Positions 10,091-20,828 of a DNA stretch of 64,000 bases are shown here, piece by piece. A program made the position numbers and the translations under genes. The stretch comes from Marinobacter subterrani. Its GTDB lineage: Bacteria; Pseudomonadota; Gammaproteobacteria; Pseudomonadales; Oleiphilaceae. The stretch is taken from assembly GCF_001045555.1 (NCBI RefSeq), contig NZ_LFBU01000001.1, positions 2,542,001-2,606,000 of the forward strand, given 5' to 3'. The notes below the pieces were generated by a model. It did no database searches and was not told the origin of the DNA. It worked only from the letters and a program-made list of their open reading frames with translations. How positions within the stretch are numbered: the first letter of the stretch is position 1; each line of letters opens with the position of its first letter.

Positions 10091-10234
10091 ATGCACAAAA
10101 AACCCCATCTCCCCGAGAAAATCTGCCCGGCCTGCAACCGGCCCTTTGCCTGGCGCAGGAAATGGGCGAAGGACTGGGAAAATGTCCGCTATTGCAGCGA
10201 ACGTTGCCGACGTGCCCGGAGTAGCCCGCGATGA
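10091..10234 (+). CDS. DUF2256 zinc-ribbon-like small protein
   Basis: A 47-residue peptide, [21 protein letters not shown] at the start, with two Cys pairs (CPAC and CSERC) expected to bind one metal ion, followed by a basic tail. This matches the DUF2256 family, which is usually found directly in front of photolyase/cryptochrome genes. Its TGA overlaps the ATG of the photolyase gene (ATGA), so the two are translationally coupled. Function of the family is unknown; the coupling suggests an accessory role in light-dependent repair or in photolyase folding. Confidence 0.85.
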   Translation: MHKKPHLPEKICPACNRPFAWRRKWAKDWENVRYCSERCRRARSSPR

Positions 10235-11748
10235 CAACAATTGTCTGGTTCAAACGGGACCTGCGCACCCGGGACCACGCACCGCTGGTGGCTGCCACCG
10301 CACTGGGCGAGCCGGTCATTCCGTTGTACGTGATGGAGGACGACTACTGGCAGCTACCCGACACCAGTGGTCGCCAATGGGGCTTTATCCGGGACTCGCT
10401 TGAGGATCTGGACCAGCAATTGCGAAACGCCGGAAGCAAGCTGCTGGTGATGCGTGGGTCCGTGGTTGAAGCCCTCAAGCAGCTACGCGCCAGCCATGGT
10501 GTTGATCGCGTGTTCTGCCACCAGGAAACCGGCGGCAGCTGGACCTTCAGGCGTGACAAGGCGGTTATTGAATGGTGTGTGGAAAATCAGGTGGCCTTCC
10601 GGGAATGGCGCCAGTTCGGCGTGGTTCGCCGGCTGCGAGACCGGGATGTCTGGGACCGGGCCTGGACCGACCTGATGCGCGCATCACCCCTGGAAGCCCC
10701 ACCGTTCATTCCCGGCACTGGACTGATCACGACCACCGGGCAACACCACTCACCCAGGGAGTTCGAACTGGCGGATCGCTGCCCGGACCGCCAGGCCGGT
10801 GGCAGCCAGCGCGGCGAGAAACTGCTGACCTCATTTCTGGAGCGACGCTGTGTCGGCTACCAGTACAATATTTCCAGCCCTGTTACTGCCGTTCGCGCCT
10901 GCTCCCGGCTTAGCTCACACATTGCGTACGGCACGGTGAGCCTCCGGGAAATCTATCAGCAGGCCAAGGCCACCGGCAATCACCGCAACACCCTGCCTCG
11001 CAAACAGAGAAGCCTGACCAGCTTCCGCTCGCGCCTGCACTGGCACTGCCATTTTATGCAGAAACTGGAAGACGAACCGGAGCTGGAATTCCGCGCCATG
11101 CACCGGGAGCTGGAAGCACTCAAAACCGGGCCCAACAATACCGAACGGCTGCAGCGCTGGGAGGAAGGCCAGACCGGGTGGCCCCTGGTGGACGCCTGCA
11201 TGCGCTCCCTTGACCACACCGGCTGGATCAACTTTCGTATGCGGGCGATGCTGATGGCCCTCGCCAGTTACCAGCTATGGCTGCACTGGCGCGATCCGGC
11301 GCTGCATCTGGCCCGGCTGTTCACCGACTTTGAGCCGGGTATCCACTACGCCCAGGCCCAGATGCAATCCGGCCTCACCGGCATTAATGCGTTACGCATC
11401 TACAACCCGGTGCTGCAGAGCCGGAAGCTGGACCCGAAGGGCGAATTTATCCGCCGCTGGATTCCGGAACTGGCCGGCGTGCCGGCAGAACTGATTCACA
11501 CCCCCTGGCTGATGACGCCAACGCAGAAGGACCGGTTCGGCGGCAACACCTACATTGCCCCGATATGCGACCACGAGCAGGCCGCCCGCGCCGCCCGCAA
11601 GGCCATCGGCGACTTCCGGAGCAACCATGTGAGCCGGCCCGAAACCGACCGGGTATTGCAGCGACATGGCAGCCGGAAAGGCCCGGTTCAGAAGCGACCC
11701 ACAGTGCCATCGGGGAACCACTCCGATCAGCTATCGCTGTTCGACTAG
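10231..11748 (+). CDS. Cryptochrome/deoxyribodipyrimidine photolyase family protein
   Basis: 505 residues with the N-terminal antenna-binding alpha/beta domain ([19 protein letters not shown] ... [19 protein letters not shown]) and the C-terminal FAD-binding helical domain ([87 protein letters not shown]). The protein should use blue light and reduced flavin to split cyclobutane pyrimidine dimers. It belongs to the branch that travels with DUF2256, for which a photoreceptor role is an alternative to repair. Translationally coupled to the DUF2256 gene. The FAD domain looks complete. Confidence 0.88.
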   Translation: MTTIVWFKRDLRTRDHAPLVAATALGEPVIPLYVMEDDYWQLPDTSGRQWGFIRDSLEDLDQQLRNAGSKLLVMRGSVVEALKQLRASHGVDRVFCHQETGGSWTFRRDKAVIEWCVENQVAFREWRQFGVVRRLRDRDVWDRAWTDLMRASPLEAPPFIPGTGLITTTGQHHSPREFELADRCPDRQAGGSQRGEKLLTSFLERRCVGYQYNISSPVTAVRACSRLSSHIAYGTVSLREIYQQAKATGNHRNTLPRKQRSLTSFRSRLHWHCHFMQKLEDEPELEFRAMHRELEALKTGPNNTERLQRWEEGQTGWPLVDACMRSLDHTGWINFRMRAMLMALASYQLWLHWRDPALHLARLFTDFEPGIHYAQAQMQSGLTGINALRIYNPVLQSRKLDPKGEFIRRWIPELAGVPAELIHTPWLMTPTQKDRFGGNTYIAPICDHEQAARAARKAIGDFRSNHVSRPETDRVLQRHGSRKGPVQKRPTVPSGNHSDQLSLFD

Positions 11749-11813
11749 TCAGTCACCGCCTGTCTCCTCCGGTTTCGGGACAGGGATCAATTCCGGTTCA
11801 GTTGCCGATCTCT

Positions 11814-14222
11814 TCAGCCTGCCGCTGCCCCCCATTGCCACTGAATCACTTCCGGCATATCCACGCCGTGCTCGATGATGTAATGCTGATGATCTATGAG
11901 CCGGTCCCGCAGCCACTGTTTCAGGTAGGCGGCCCGAGCCCCCAGTTGCGGTACCCGGTCGATCACATCTGCCGCCAGATGGAAACGGTCCATGTCGTTG
12001 AGCACCACCATGTCGAACGGCGTGGTGGTGGTGCCTTCCTCCTTGTAGCCGCGCACATGCAGATTCTTGTGGTTGGTGCGCCGGTAGGTCAGGCGATGGA
12101 TCAGCCAGGGGTAGCCATGGTAAGCAAAAATGACCGGTTTGTCGGTGGTGAACAGGGTATCGAAGTTCTTGTGCGACAGCCCGTGCGGGTGTTCCGCCTG
12201 GTCCTGCAGAGTCATGAGATCCACCACATTGATCACTCGCACCCTGAGCTGGGGTAGGTGGTAGCGCAGGATATCCACCGCCGCCAGAACCTCCAGGGTA
12301 GGCACGTCGCCGGCACAGGCCATCACCACATCCGGCTCACTGTCCTGATCGTTGCTGGCCCACTCCCAGATGCCGATACCTGCGGTACAGTGCTTGATGG
12401 CCGCGTCCATGCCGAGCCACTGTGGCTCAAGCTGCTTACCGGCCACGATCACATTCACGAAGTTGCGCGAACGCAGGCAGTTGTCGGTTACGCACAGCAG
12501 GGTGTTGGCATCAGGTGGCAGGTAGACGCGAATAACGTCGGCTTTCTTGTTCACCACATGGTCGATAAAGCCGGGATCCTGGTGTGAGAAGCCGTTGTGG
12601 TCCTGGCGCCAGACGTGGGACGTCAGCAGGTAGTTGAGTGAGGCGATGGGACGACGCCAGGGAACCTCGCTGCCGGCAACCTTGAGCCATTTGGCATGCT
12701 GGTTGAACATGGAATCGATGATGTGAATGAAGGCCTCGTAGCAGGAAAACAGCCCATGCCTGCCGGTCAGCAGGTACCCTTCCAGCCAGCCCTGGCAGGT
12801 GTGCTCGGAGAGGATCTCCATGACCCGGCCGTCCGGCGCCAGGTGGTCGTCTCCCGGCAGGGTCTCGGCCATCCAGGCGCGGTTGGTCACCTCGAACAGG
12901 GCGCCAAGGCGGTTGGAGCTGGTCTCATCCGGCCCCATCACGCGGAAGTTCCGCGTCTGGGTATTCAACTGCATGACGTCGCGCAGATAGGTGCCCATTA
13001 CCCGGGTCGATTCCGCCTGTTCCGTGCCCGGGCTGGTGACGGCAACCGCAAATTCGCGAAAGTCGGGCAGTTGCAGATCCCTGATCAGCAACCCGCCGTT
13101 GGCGTGCGGGTTGGCGCCCATGCGCCGTTCACCTTTCGGCGCCAGGGCGGCCAGCTCCGGTCTCAGGGCTCCGTTCGGGTCGAACAGTTCTTCAGGGCGG
13201 TAGCTTTTCATCCAGTCTTCAAGCAGTTTCAGATGCTCCGGATTGCCCGCCATCGCCGAGATGGGTACCTGATGCGAGCGCCAGGTCCCTTCACTCTTCA
13301 GGCCATCCACTTCTTTCGGGCCGGTCCAACCCTTCGGTGTGCGCAGGATAATCATTGGCCACCGCGGGCGGGAGGTCGTGCCCCCGGTGCGGGCTTCCTG
13401 CTGGATCGCCCGGATCTCGGCCATGACCGTATCAAGGGTCGCCGCCATACGCTGGTGCACCCGCGCTGGCTCGTCGCCTTCAACGAAATAGGGCTGGTAG
13501 CCATAGCCGATGAACAGGCTCTCCAGCTCCTCACGGGGAATGCGCGCCAGCACGGTGGGGTTGGCGATTTTGTAGCCGTTCAGATGCAGAATCGGCAGTA
13601 CCGCGCCGTCCCGGGCGGGGCTCAGAAACTTGTTAGAGTGCCAGGCGGTGGCCAGCGGGCCGGTTTCAGCCTCACCGTCACCGACCACGCAGGCGGCTAT
13701 GAGGTCCGGATTGTCGAATACCGCGCCGAAGGCATGGGACAGGGAGTAACCGAGCTCGCCGCCTTCGTGGATGGAGCCCGGGGTTTCCGGCGCCACGTGG
13801 CTCGGTATGCCACCGGGAAACGAGAATTGCCTGAACAACCGCTGCATGCCCGCCGCGTTCTGCGGAATGTTCGGATAAAGCTCGCTGTAGCTGCCTTCCA
13901 GCCAGGTATTGGCAACCAGACCCGGCCCTCCATGTCCGGGGCCGGTGATGTATAGGATGTTCAGATCCTGCGCTCTGATCATCCGGTTCAGGTGTACGTA
14001 GATAAAGTTCAGCCCCGGGGTGGTTCCCCAGTGCCCCAGAAGGCGTGCCTTGACATGTTCCGGCGTCAGCGGCTCGGTGAGCAGGGGGTTGTCGCGCAGG
14101 TAGATCTGCCCCACCGAGAGGTAGTTGGCCGCCCGCCAGTAAGCGTCCATTCTGTGGAGTTCATCCGGCGCCAACGGGCCCGGTTCGACACTGCTTTTTT
14201 CCGCTGGCATAGGCTGTTTCAT
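11814..14222 (-). CDS. xfp: Xylulose-5-phosphate/fructose-6-phosphate phosphoketolase
   Basis: An 802-residue thiamine-diphosphate enzyme cleaving xylulose 5-phosphate (and often fructose 6-phosphate) with phosphate to acetyl phosphate plus a triose or tetrose phosphate. Recognised by [15 protein letters not shown] at the N-terminus, [29 protein letters not shown], the ThDP motif [19 protein letters not shown], and [28 protein letters not shown]. Length is standard. The ATG at 14222 has GGAGGA seven bases upstream; an earlier in-frame start at 14249 is less likely. It stands alone, without ackA or pta beside it, so its acetyl phosphate must be used by genes elsewhere. Cytoplasmic. Confidence 0.94.
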   Translation of the reverse strand: MKQPMPAEKSSVEPGPLAPDELHRMDAYWRAANYLSVGQIYLRDNPLLTEPLTPEHVKARLLGHWGTTPGLNFIYVHLNRMIRAQDLNILYITGPGHGGPGLVANTWLEGSYSELYPNIPQNAAGMQRLFRQFSFPGGIPSHVAPETPGSIHEGGELGYSLSHAFGAVFDNPDLIAACVVGDGEAETGPLATAWHSNKFLSPARDGAVLPILHLNGYKIANPTVLARIPREELESLFIGYGYQPYFVEGDEPARVHQRMAATLDTVMAEIRAIQQEARTGGTTSRPRWPMIILRTPKGWTGPKEVDGLKSEGTWRSHQVPISAMAGNPEHLKLLEDWMKSYRPEELFDPNGALRPELAALAPKGERRMGANPHANGGLLIRDLQLPDFREFAVAVTSPGTEQAESTRVMGTYLRDVMQLNTQTRNFRVMGPDETSSNRLGALFEVTNRAWMAETLPGDDHLAPDGRVMEILSEHTCQGWLEGYLLTGRHGLFSCYEAFIHIIDSMFNQHAKWLKVAGSEVPWRRPIASLNYLLTSHVWRQDHNGFSHQDPGFIDHVVNKKADVIRVYLPPDANTLLCVTDNCLRSRNFVNVIVAGKQLEPQWLGMDAAIKHCTAGIGIWEWASNDQDSEPDVVMACAGDVPTLEVLAAVDILRYHLPQLRVRVINVVDLMTLQDQAEHPHGLSHKNFDTLFTTDKPVIFAYHGYPWLIHRLTYRRTNHKNLHVRGYKEEGTTTTPFDMVVLNDMDRFHLAADVIDRVPQLGARAAYLKQWLRDRLIDHQHYIIEHGVDMPEVIQWQWGAAAG

Positions 14223-14342
14223 GATCAGATCCTCCACGGAATCCTGCATGAATGTGTTCCAGGCATGGGCCGCGCGCGGACATAAAGATTACTGACGCCC
14301 GTCGCGGCCGCTGGCCGGAAATACCGCTGATTCCGGGGTTAA

Positions 14343-14729
14343 TCAGATCGCCTGAACAACCTCCGAAAGCATATCCCTGACTTTCCCGGCGACCTGCTTG
14401 AGCTCGTCGTTATCAATGGCGGACATGGAGGAGACGGGATCGACCGCGCTAACCTCAACTCCCTCCGACACCTCACGAAGAATAACGTTACAAGGCAGCA
14501 TGGCACCGACGCGAGGCTCCAAACCGATTGCCTCCCAGGCCATAGCCGGATTGCAGGCACCGAGAATCCGGTAGGCGGGCATGTCCTTGTCCAGCTTCTT
14601 CTTCATGGTGGCCTTGACGTCGATTTCCGTCAGCACCCCAAAACCATGATCGGTCAGCGCCTGACGCGTTCTCTTGTCCACGCCCTCAAAATCGGCATCT
14701 TTGATAATTCGATTGATCGTGTACGACAT
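14343..14729 (-). CDS. DUF302 domain protein
   Basis: A 128-residue cytoplasmic protein of the DUF302 family (MSYTINRIIKDADFEGVDKR, ILGACNPAMAWEAI, GAMLPCNVILREV). The family folds as a small alpha/beta domain; biochemical role unknown, though members often lie beside copper or redox genes, as here next to a copper ATPase (32 bases from its stop, same strand). Two conserved Cys residues (GACNP and LPCNV) could bind metal or form a disulfide, which is inference. Confidence 0.8.
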   Translation of the reverse strand: MSYTINRIIKDADFEGVDKRTRQALTDHGFGVLTEIDVKATMKKKLDKDMPAYRILGACNPAMAWEAIGLEPRVGAMLPCNVILREVSEGVEVSAVDPVSSMSAIDNDELKQVAGKVRDMLSEVVQAI

Positions 14730-14760
14730 GGCTGGCTCCTATGATTCAGACAGTTAACGA

Positions 14761-17115
14761 TCATTCACCGAGCTTGACCACCCTCAAGCGCAGTGCATTC
14801 GTGATCACGCTTACCGAGGACAGCGACATGGCAGCGGCTGCGATAATCGGCGACAGCAGTACGCCGAAGAACGGATACAGAACCCCGGCGGCAATAGGCA
14901 CACCGGCGGCATTGTAGATGAAGGCGAAAAACAGGTTCTGCCGGATGTTGCGCATGGTTGCCGAAGACAGTCGACGTGCCTCCACAATCCCCATCAGATC
15001 GCCCCGCAACAAGGTTATACCGGCACTTTCGATGGCGACATCCGTGCCGGTGCCCATGGCAATGCCGACATCCGCCGTTGCCAGGGCCGGCGCATCGTTC
15101 ACACCGTCACCGGCCATGACCACAATGCGGCCTTCGTCTTTCAGGCGCTGGACGATTTTGCCCTTGTCCTCCGGCAGGACTTCCGCCTCCACTTCGTCAA
15201 TGTGCAGTTTGCGGGCAACCGCTTCGGCCGAGGTGCGGTTATCGCCAGTCAGCATGACGACCCGGATGCCGTCTTTCTGCAGGGCGGCGATGGCCGCTCC
15301 GGTGGTTTCCTTGACCGGGTCGGCAATGGCGAGAAGGCCGGCCACTTTGCCGTCAACGGCGGCGAAAATCACCGTGGCGCCGTCCTTTCGGAGCTGATCG
15401 GCTTCCTGTTCAGAGCCGGAGATATCAACGCCTTCGGCTTCCATCAGCAGACGGTTGCCAATCAAAACCTGCTTCCCCTCGATCTTGCCGGTTACGCCTT
15501 TGCCGTTGGGCGAGTCAAAGCCTTCAGCGTCGGGCAGGGTCAGGCCCATGGCCTCCGCCTTGTCGAGAACCGCATGAGCCAGCGGGTGCTCACTGCCCTT
15601 CTCCAGGCCGCCGGCAAACCGCATCAGGTCTTCCTCACTGAATCCCTCGGCCGGGACCAGCTTTGTAACCTGAGGTTTGCCCTCGGTCAGCGTACCGGTC
15701 TTGTCCACCACCACGGTGTCCACTTTTTCCATGCGCTCAAGGGCTTCCGCATCGCGGATCAGCACCCCGCTCTGGGCGCCCCGGCCGACACCCACCATGA
15801 TCGACATGGGCGTGGCCAGCCCCAGGGCACAGGGGCAGGCGATGATCAGCACACTGACCGCCGCGATCAGTCCGAAGGCCATGGGTGGCGTCGGCCCAAA
15901 AACGGACCAGACGATGAAGGCAATGATGGCGATCAGGATCACCGCGGGCACAAAATAGCCCGCCACCTTGTCCGCCAGGCCCTGAATCGGTGCCCGGCTG
16001 CGCTGGGCGCTGGCCACCATCTGGACGATCTGGGACAGCATGGTGTCGCGGCCTACCTTGTCGGCCCGCATGATGAAGCTGCCCTGCTGGTTGATGCTGC
16101 CGCCGATCACCTGATCGCCCGCTTTCTTGCTGACCGCCAGGGGCTCGCCGGTGACCATGGATTCATCCACGTTCGAGCTGCCCTCCAGCACCTCGCCGTC
16201 CAGCGGCACCTTGTCTCCGGGCCGAACCCGCAGGCGGTCGCCAACCTTGACCTGGTCCAGCGACACATCGGACTCGCCGCCCTGGTCGTCCAGCTTCCGG
16301 GCGGTCGCGGGCGCCAGGTCCAGCAGGGCCTTGATGGCACCGGAGGTTTTCTCCCGCGCCCGCAATTCCAGCACCTGCCCCAGCAATACCAGCACCACGA
16401 TGACCGCCGAGGCCTCGAAATACACGGCAACCGAACCATCGGCCTGGCGGAACGCCGCCGGGAAAATACCGGGTGCCAGTGTCGCCACCAGGCTGTAGAT
16501 GAGGGCGACGCCGGTACCAATGGCAATCAGCGTGAACATGTTCAGGTTTCGGCTGACCACGGATTTCCAGCCCCGGACAAAGAACGGCCAGCCACACCAG
16601 AGCACCACGGGCGTGGCCAGCACCAGCTGGATCCAGTTGGACGTCTGGGGGGCCATGATGTGGTCAATCCCGAAAAAGTGCCCTCCCATTTCAAGAATAA
16701 ATACCGGCAGTGCCAGCGCCAGGCCGATCCAGAAGCGCCGCGTCATATCCTTGAGTTCTTCCGAGGGGCCGTCATCCAGGCTGACCTGCTCCGGCTCCAG
16801 AGCCATGCCGCAGATGGGGCAGTCGCCCGGTCCCTGCTGGCGAATTTCCGGATGCATGGGGCAGGTGTACATGGTGCCCGGCGCTACCGGCTCTCGCGGC
16901 TTCTGCTCTTCACCAAGATACTGTTCCGGGTTGTCATCGAACTTGGCCTGGCAGTGTGACGAACAAAAGTACCAGGTTTTGCCAGCGTGCTGGCTTCGAT
17001 GCTCCGCGCTGTGGGGGTCCACCGACATGCCACAGACCGGGTCCTTGGCCGCATGCTCGCCGGATTGCCCGTGATCGTGATGATCATGGTTATGGGCGTG
17101 TTGGTGCTCAGCCAT
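14761..17115 (-). CDS. copA: Copper-translocating P-type ATPase with YHS and heavy-metal-binding domains
   Basis: 784 residues, inner membrane, P1B-type. N-terminus: His-rich stretch ([13 protein letters not shown]), a YHS domain (DPVCGMSVD ... [11 protein letters not shown]) and a CxxC heavy-metal-binding domain ([22 protein letters not shown]) in place of the classical HMA domain. Then the transmembrane CPC motif [13 protein letters not shown], the phosphorylation motif DKTGTLTEG, the HP locus ([10 protein letters not shown]), GDNRTSAEA and [16 protein letters not shown]. This combination is typical of Cu(+) exporters of the CopA/SilP group. Start at ATG 17115 (GGAGG five bases before), overlapping the preceding small membrane gene by 8 bases. 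It is the only clearly intact member of what was probably a larger copper-resistance cluster. Confidence 0.93.
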   Translation of the reverse strand: MAEHQHAHNHDHHDHGQSGEHAAKDPVCGMSVDPHSAEHRSQHAGKTWYFCSSHCQAKFDDNPEQYLGEEQKPREPVAPGTMYTCPMHPEIRQQGPGDCPICGMALEPEQVSLDDGPSEELKDMTRRFWIGLALALPVFILEMGGHFFGIDHIMAPQTSNWIQLVLATPVVLWCGWPFFVRGWKSVVSRNLNMFTLIAIGTGVALIYSLVATLAPGIFPAAFRQADGSVAVYFEASAVIVVLVLLGQVLELRAREKTSGAIKALLDLAPATARKLDDQGGESDVSLDQVKVGDRLRVRPGDKVPLDGEVLEGSSNVDESMVTGEPLAVSKKAGDQVIGGSINQQGSFIMRADKVGRDTMLSQIVQMVASAQRSRAPIQGLADKVAGYFVPAVILIAIIAFIVWSVFGPTPPMAFGLIAAVSVLIIACPCALGLATPMSIMVGVGRGAQSGVLIRDAEALERMEKVDTVVVDKTGTLTEGKPQVTKLVPAEGFSEEDLMRFAGGLEKGSEHPLAHAVLDKAEAMGLTLPDAEGFDSPNGKGVTGKIEGKQVLIGNRLLMEAEGVDISGSEQEADQLRKDGATVIFAAVDGKVAGLLAIADPVKETTGAAIAALQKDGIRVVMLTGDNRTSAEAVARKLHIDEVEAEVLPEDKGKIVQRLKDEGRIVVMAGDGVNDAPALATADVGIAMGTGTDVAIESAGITLLRGDLMGIVEARRLSSATMRNIRQNLFFAFIYNAAGVPIAAGVLYPFFGVLLSPIIAAAAMSLSSVSVITNALRLRVVKLGE

Positions 17116-17320
17116 TTCGGCCTCCGGTTCTGTTTGCAGGCCAGTCGGCAAACGCAATGAAATAGAGCAGGACAAGATTAACGAGGGGAATCAGGATCAG
17201 CAGCCCCATCCACCCCGGGAACCCGGCACGTTGGCAAATACGCCAGGCCGGGATGACCAGGATAATGGCAATCACCAGCATCCACAGCCAGTGCCCTGTC
17301 CAGAGTGCATAGCCAGACAT
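17108..17320 (-). CDS. Small two-helix membrane protein
   Basis: 70 residues with two hydrophobic helices ([18 protein letters not shown] and [22 protein letters not shown]) joined by a short RAGFPGW turn, and a basic C-terminus. Resembles the small membrane proteins (DUF805/PLD-N-like) that accompany copper ATPases, but I do not recognise a named family with certainty. Start ATG at 17320 follows GGGAGG. Its end overlaps the copA start by 8 bases, indicating coupled expression. Confidence 0.65.
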   Translation of the reverse strand: MSGYALWTGHWLWMLVIAIILVIPAWRICQRAGFPGWMGLLILIPLVNLVLLYFIAFADWPANRTGGRNG

Positions 17321-17340
17321 GTCACCTCCCATCATGATCG

Positions 17341-17567
17341 TTACCTTCGTTTATTACTGGCTTCCGTAGTGGTGGGTATGAGACGCCTCATGGCCGGAGC
17401 CGCGACCCGCGACAGTTTGAGGAAGGCGGTCAGCACCAGGCCCATTACCAGAGTGTAGACCAGAGTGTGCTCCTGGATGCTGCCCGGAGAGTCCCGGGCC
17501 CGTTAAACGGCGGGGTCAGCGCCGGCAACAGCAGGCCGGCAAAGCCGCCTATCAGGCCTTTCTTCAT
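17341..17567 (-). pseudogene. Fragments of a degraded exported protein gene
   Basis: An ATG at 17567 with AAGGT upstream opens a signal-peptide-like start (MKKGLIGGFAGLLLPALTPPF) that runs on only to a stop at 17445. A different frame, reading EHTLVYTLVMGLVLTAFLKL and ending at 17341, carries one hydrophobic segment. Neither makes a complete recognisable protein. With dead genes on both sides, this looks like the eroded remains of one or two membrane or exported copper-resistance genes. It may instead be two small real peptides. Confidence 0.3.
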
Positions 17568-17656
17568 CGTATCTACCTTAAAAGGTACGGCTGGAGAGTA
17601 CGGGCCGGCCCTGGAACCGCCAGCCCGGGATACTCTGTTCAAGTGGCAGGGCTCAA

Positions 17657-17880
17657 TCAGTTAAAGTTGACCTCGCCATACATGCCGGACTGATAGTGGC
17701 GGGGCACGTTGCGGGCAATCTCGATGTCGGCTTGCCGGGTGAACTTCGAGATCACTTCCCTGCTCTGTCCCGGCCTGCCAACGTTTGCGCCATGCCCGCC
17801 ACTGTGAGCACACCCGCAGCAAACACTGTCGCAGACACCGACATTGCAGAGACTAAAGCCAAAAGCATGGATACATTCAT
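17657..17880 (-). pseudogene. Remnant of a periplasmic cupredoxin-like copper protein
   Basis: The ATG at 17880, after a GGAGAAG ribosome site, starts an intact signal peptide (MNVSMLLALVSAMSVSATVFA). Shortly after it a frame change leads into EVISKFTRQADIEIARNVPRH and QSGMYGEVNFN, ending at 17657, which resembles the C-terminal copper-site loop of small plastocyanin/azurin-like proteins (pattern x-x4-H-x4-M). The middle of the protein is missing and the usual ligand Cys position reads Arg. Deleted and frameshifted, hence non-functional. Its position beside copA fits a former copper-resistance set. Confidence 0.55.
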
Positions 17881-18026
17881 CCGGTCTTCTCCCGTGAAAC
17901 GGTTTGGGCTTGAGCGCCCCCTTGATTCGCTCTGAAAATTGAGCAATACCAGTAAACGGTTGATACAGTCGCGCATCAACCTGAACTCATGCTGAAAATG
18001 ACAAACTATTTAGCATTCAGGCAGGA

Positions 18027-18301
18027 TTGCGCTTACTGCTCGTCGAAGATGACCGTCTGTTGGCTGAGGGACTAGGCAGCCAGTTGCAGAACGCGGGCTT
18101 CAGCGTGGACACTAGCCATACCGCCAAAGATGCGCTAGTCCTGGCTGAACAGGAAGACTGATGGAACAACTCTATAACCTGAACGACAGCCCGAGCGAAA
18201 ACGTCATTGAGGCTTATATCCGAAGGCTCAGGAAGCTGGTGGGCAGTGAGGCCATCTTGACACGGTGGGGCCAGGGGTATCTGTTCAATGAAATCGTTTA
18301 A
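18027..18301 (+). pseudogene. Response regulator remnant with internal deletion
   Basis: The first 44 codons from TTG 18027 are the start of an OmpR-family receiver domain (RLLLVEDDRLLAEGLGSQL) ending at a TGA at 18159. The other end of such a protein follows at once in another frame: MEQLYNLNDSPSENVIEAYI, RRLRKLVG, then TRWGQGYLF, the recognition helix and wing of a QseB/PmrA/CusR-type regulator, ending at 18301. Roughly 130 residues between them are gone. With the histidine-kinase remnant at 22087-22386 on the same strand, it was probably the regulator of the neighbouring metal-resistance genes. Confidence 0.85.
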
Positions 18302-18307
18302 AGAGAC

Positions 18308-18871
18308 CTATAGCGATGCTGCCGAGCGGGCAGCCTGATCATACAGGCCCGAGATACCCCGTAAAAAGCTCGCAATGGACCCAAGGTCGGTATTCGAGAA
18401 CCCAAGAGTCCGGAGTGAATCCACCAGACAGCTTTCCCGGATTTCGGCGTAGGCATCACACACAAACGTACCTTTTTCTGTGATCGAATAGAAGGTTTCC
18501 TTGCCCCGGCGCTCCGATATCACCACTTCGTGCTTCAAGAGCTTTTTCAGTGCGTAAGTGACCGTGTGGGTATCCTCCACGTTGAGCACCAAACAAATGT
18601 CTGCGGATTTCTTTGATCTCCCGCGGTGATTTACGCTGTGCATAACCAGAATATCCAGCGGACTGAGGTCCGGAAGCCCGGCCGCGTTCATGCACCGCAC
18701 CATCCAACGGTTGAACGCGTTACCCGCGACAATCAGCCCGAATTCGAGCTCCGAGAGTTCCGCAGCACTGCCGGACAGATGGGCCGAAGACACAATCGGC
18801 CCAATGCTTTTCCCTCCAGATGTCTGGGTGCTGCCTTGCCTCGGCGGTTTATTGCCTTCGTCTTTTATCAT
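18308..18871 (-). CDS. MarR-like winged-helix transcriptional regulator
   Basis: 187 residues. A central winged helix (LSPLDILVMHSVNHRGRSKKSADICLVLNV-type region, then HTVTYALKKLLKHEVVISERRGKETFYSITEKG) matches the predicted MarR-type regulators often found with TRAP transporter genes. Start at ATG 18871 is chosen from the GGTGGG just upstream and the conserved region beginning later; a TTG at 18943 is an alternative and would overlap dctM. It lies directly downstream of, and in the same direction as, the TRAP operon, and so probably regulates it in response to the transported acid. The C-terminus lies six bases from the dead response-regulator gene. Confidence 0.75.
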   Translation of the reverse strand: MIKDEGNKPPRQGSTQTSGGKSIGPIVSSAHLSGSAAELSELEFGLIVAGNAFNRWMVRCMNAAGLPDLSPLDILVMHSVNHRGRSKKSADICLVLNVEDTHTVTYALKKLLKHEVVISERRGKETFYSITEKGTFVCDAYAEIRESCLVDSLRTLGFSNTDLGSIASFLRGISGLYDQAARSAASL

Positions 18872-18939
18872 TAGCCCACCACGACAATCCTGTTCGAGTT
18901 TACGATGCCCTCCCTTACTCTGGGCGGGCCAGGGTTCTA

Positions 18940-20244
18940 TCAATTTCCCATCTGATTGGGAAGGAACGTCACAATCTGTGGGAAGACCGTTATCAGCATT
19001 ACCCCAGCGAGTAACAGCAGGAAATAGGGTAATGCCGCCAGAGCCACCCGGATTATATTTTCCCCGGTCAGCCCCTGAATGACAAACAGGTTAAACCCGA
19101 CTGGCGGTGTAATCTGGCTCATTTCCACCACGATCACCAGATAGATCCCGAACCACATGGGATCAATGCCAGCCGCCTCAACCATCGGCAATATAACCGA
19201 CGTAGTCAGTACAACGACGGAAATACCATCCAGGAAGCACCCAAGCAGAATGAAGAACAACGTCAGCGCCAGCAGCAACATGCCGGGCGATAAATTCAGA
19301 GTGCTGATCCACGACGCCAGCTCTCTGGGAATGCCAGTAAAGGCCATGGAAACCGTCAAAAAATGGGCACCCACAAGAATAAACGCGATCATGGTGGAGG
19401 TTTTTACCGTCCCCATCAAAGCCTGGACAAAGGTCTCCCCGGTCAGGGAGCCGCCACGCCAAGACAACAGGTGCGCGAGTGCGACACCCACCGCCGCAGA
19501 CTCTGTTGGTGATGCAAATCCGCCATAGATTGAGCCGATCACCCCTACAATCAGCAACACAACCGGTATCAGGGGCTTGCTGCGCCTTACCTTCTCAGCC
19601 AGTGGAAGGGCTTCTTCTTCGTCGGCTGGAACACCTGACGGATTCAGCTTGGACCAGATTACGACGTAGCCGGCAAAAAGAACCATCAGCAGCAAACCAG
19701 GAAGAATACCCGCCACGAACAGTCGGGCAATGGACTGTTCAGTGGCAACACCATAAACAATGAGAATGATCGATGGGGGAATCAACAGGCCCAGGGTCGC
19801 GGAACCGGCCAGGGTGCCCAGGATTTGCTTGCGATCGTATCCGCGTTGAGTGAGCTCAGGTATCGACATCTTCCCGATGGTCGCTGCCGTAGCCGCCGAG
19901 GAGCCGGAAATCGCCGCGAAGATACCGCAGCCGATAATATTGGTATGCAGCAGGCGACCGGGAATCCGGCCGACCCATGGAGCGATACCGGTAAACATTT
20001 CTTCGGACAACCGGGATCGGAACAGAACTTCCCCCATCCATATAAACATAGGCAACGCCGCAAGCTCCCAGGACACGCTGGCGCCGTAAAATGAGGTCGC
20101 CAGGCTGGTACCAACCGGAATATTGCTGAAGAAATGCAGCGCAGCCAGACCGGTGGCGGTCAGGGCAAAAGCCACCCACAGCCCCGCCGCGAGCAGGATC
20201 AGAAGCCCAGTCAGCAACAGCAGGCTCATTGAAATCATGTCCAT
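18940..20244 (-). CDS. dctM: TRAP transporter large permease (DctM-type)
   Basis: 434 residues, polytopic inner-membrane subunit that carries the Na(+)-coupled transport path of a tripartite ATP-independent periplasmic transporter. Typical sequences are AAISGSSAATAATIGKMSIPEL, GTLAGSATLGLLIPPSIILIVYG, FLDGISVVVLTTSVILP and EMSQITPPVGFNLFVIQGL. Start ATG 20244 has GGAG seven bases upstream. Follows dctQ after four bases; dctP-dctQ-dctM form one operon. Substrate cannot be read from the permease; an organic acid is usual. Confidence 0.93.
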   Translation of the reverse strand: MDMISMSLLLLTGLLILLAAGLWVAFALTATGLAALHFFSNIPVGTSLATSFYGASVSWELAALPMFIWMGEVLFRSRLSEEMFTGIAPWVGRIPGRLLHTNIIGCGIFAAISGSSAATAATIGKMSIPELTQRGYDRKQILGTLAGSATLGLLIPPSIILIVYGVATEQSIARLFVAGILPGLLLMVLFAGYVVIWSKLNPSGVPADEEEALPLAEKVRRSKPLIPVVLLIVGVIGSIYGGFASPTESAAVGVALAHLLSWRGGSLTGETFVQALMGTVKTSTMIAFILVGAHFLTVSMAFTGIPRELASWISTLNLSPGMLLLALTLFFILLGCFLDGISVVVLTTSVILPMVEAAGIDPMWFGIYLVIVVEMSQITPPVGFNLFVIQGLTGENIIRVALAALPYFLLLLAGVMLITVFPQIVTFLPNQMGN

Positions 20245-20248
20245 GGCT

Positions 20249-20788
20249 CTACTCCAGGGGGGCTTCGTCTTTGAGCTGGGTAATGCGACCGGTGATCAGG
20301 CCACTCAACACATCAAGCAGGGCGATCAAAAGCCAGGCCAACCCGAGAACCATCACCGCCTGCGGCATCCAGAGCGGAACCGGAACCATGCCAATCGACA
20401 CATCGCCAAAGTCGTAGCTGTCAAAAGCCAGTAAAACGCTGAACCAGGTGCCATACCCGGTAATCGCCAGCGCAATTAGCGTAACCAGGATATCCAAAGC
20501 TCGCCGGGCGCTGGCTGGCAGAGTTCTGTGCAATAGGTCAACACGGATATGGCCACCCACCGTCAGGGTATAAGCCAACCCGGTAAAGGTTGCCCCCAGC
20601 AGGAGGAACCCCGCCAGCTCAGCCAATCCGGGCACCTGGAGACCCAGGGGTTCCATCCGTAGACCCAGCAGTGCAGCATCGAGAAGCCGCCCCAACACTT
20701 GTAGCACCACCATCAACATGATGAACACGAGCTGGAATGCCGAGACGTAACCGCCAAAGCGGTACATAGAATCCAGAAACCTGCGCAT
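20249..20788 (-). CDS. dctQ: TRAP transporter small permease (DctQ-type)
   Basis: 179 residues with four predicted membrane helices, including VFIMLMVVLQVLGRLL and LAELAGFLLLGATFTGLAYTL, and the DctQ-family pattern in which a charged segment (GGHIRVDLLHRTLPASARR) sits between the second and third helices. It forms the membrane complex with the large permease encoded four bases downstream. GGGGG precedes the ATG at 20788. Confidence 0.88.
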   Translation of the reverse strand: MRRFLDSMYRFGGYVSAFQLVFIMLMVVLQVLGRLLDAALLGLRMEPLGLQVPGLAELAGFLLLGATFTGLAYTLTVGGHIRVDLLHRTLPASARRALDILVTLIALAITGYGTWFSVLLAFDSYDFGDVSIGMVPVPLWMPQAVMVLGLAWLLIALLDVLSGLITGRITQLKDEAPLE

Positions 20789-20828
20789 GGGAATGCCCCC
20801 GGGTGGATCTTGTCAGTCCCGCAAAGAA

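Noticed and set aside
12696..13955. Long open frame on the plus strand opposite phosphoketolase
   Set aside because: It lies wholly antisense to a secure gene in high-GC DNA, has no ribosome site and no recognisable domain.
15202..16959. 585-codon open frame on the plus strand opposite the copper ATPase
   Set aside because: Antisense to copA; composition rich in His, Gln and Arg as expected from the complementary reading of GC-rich codons.
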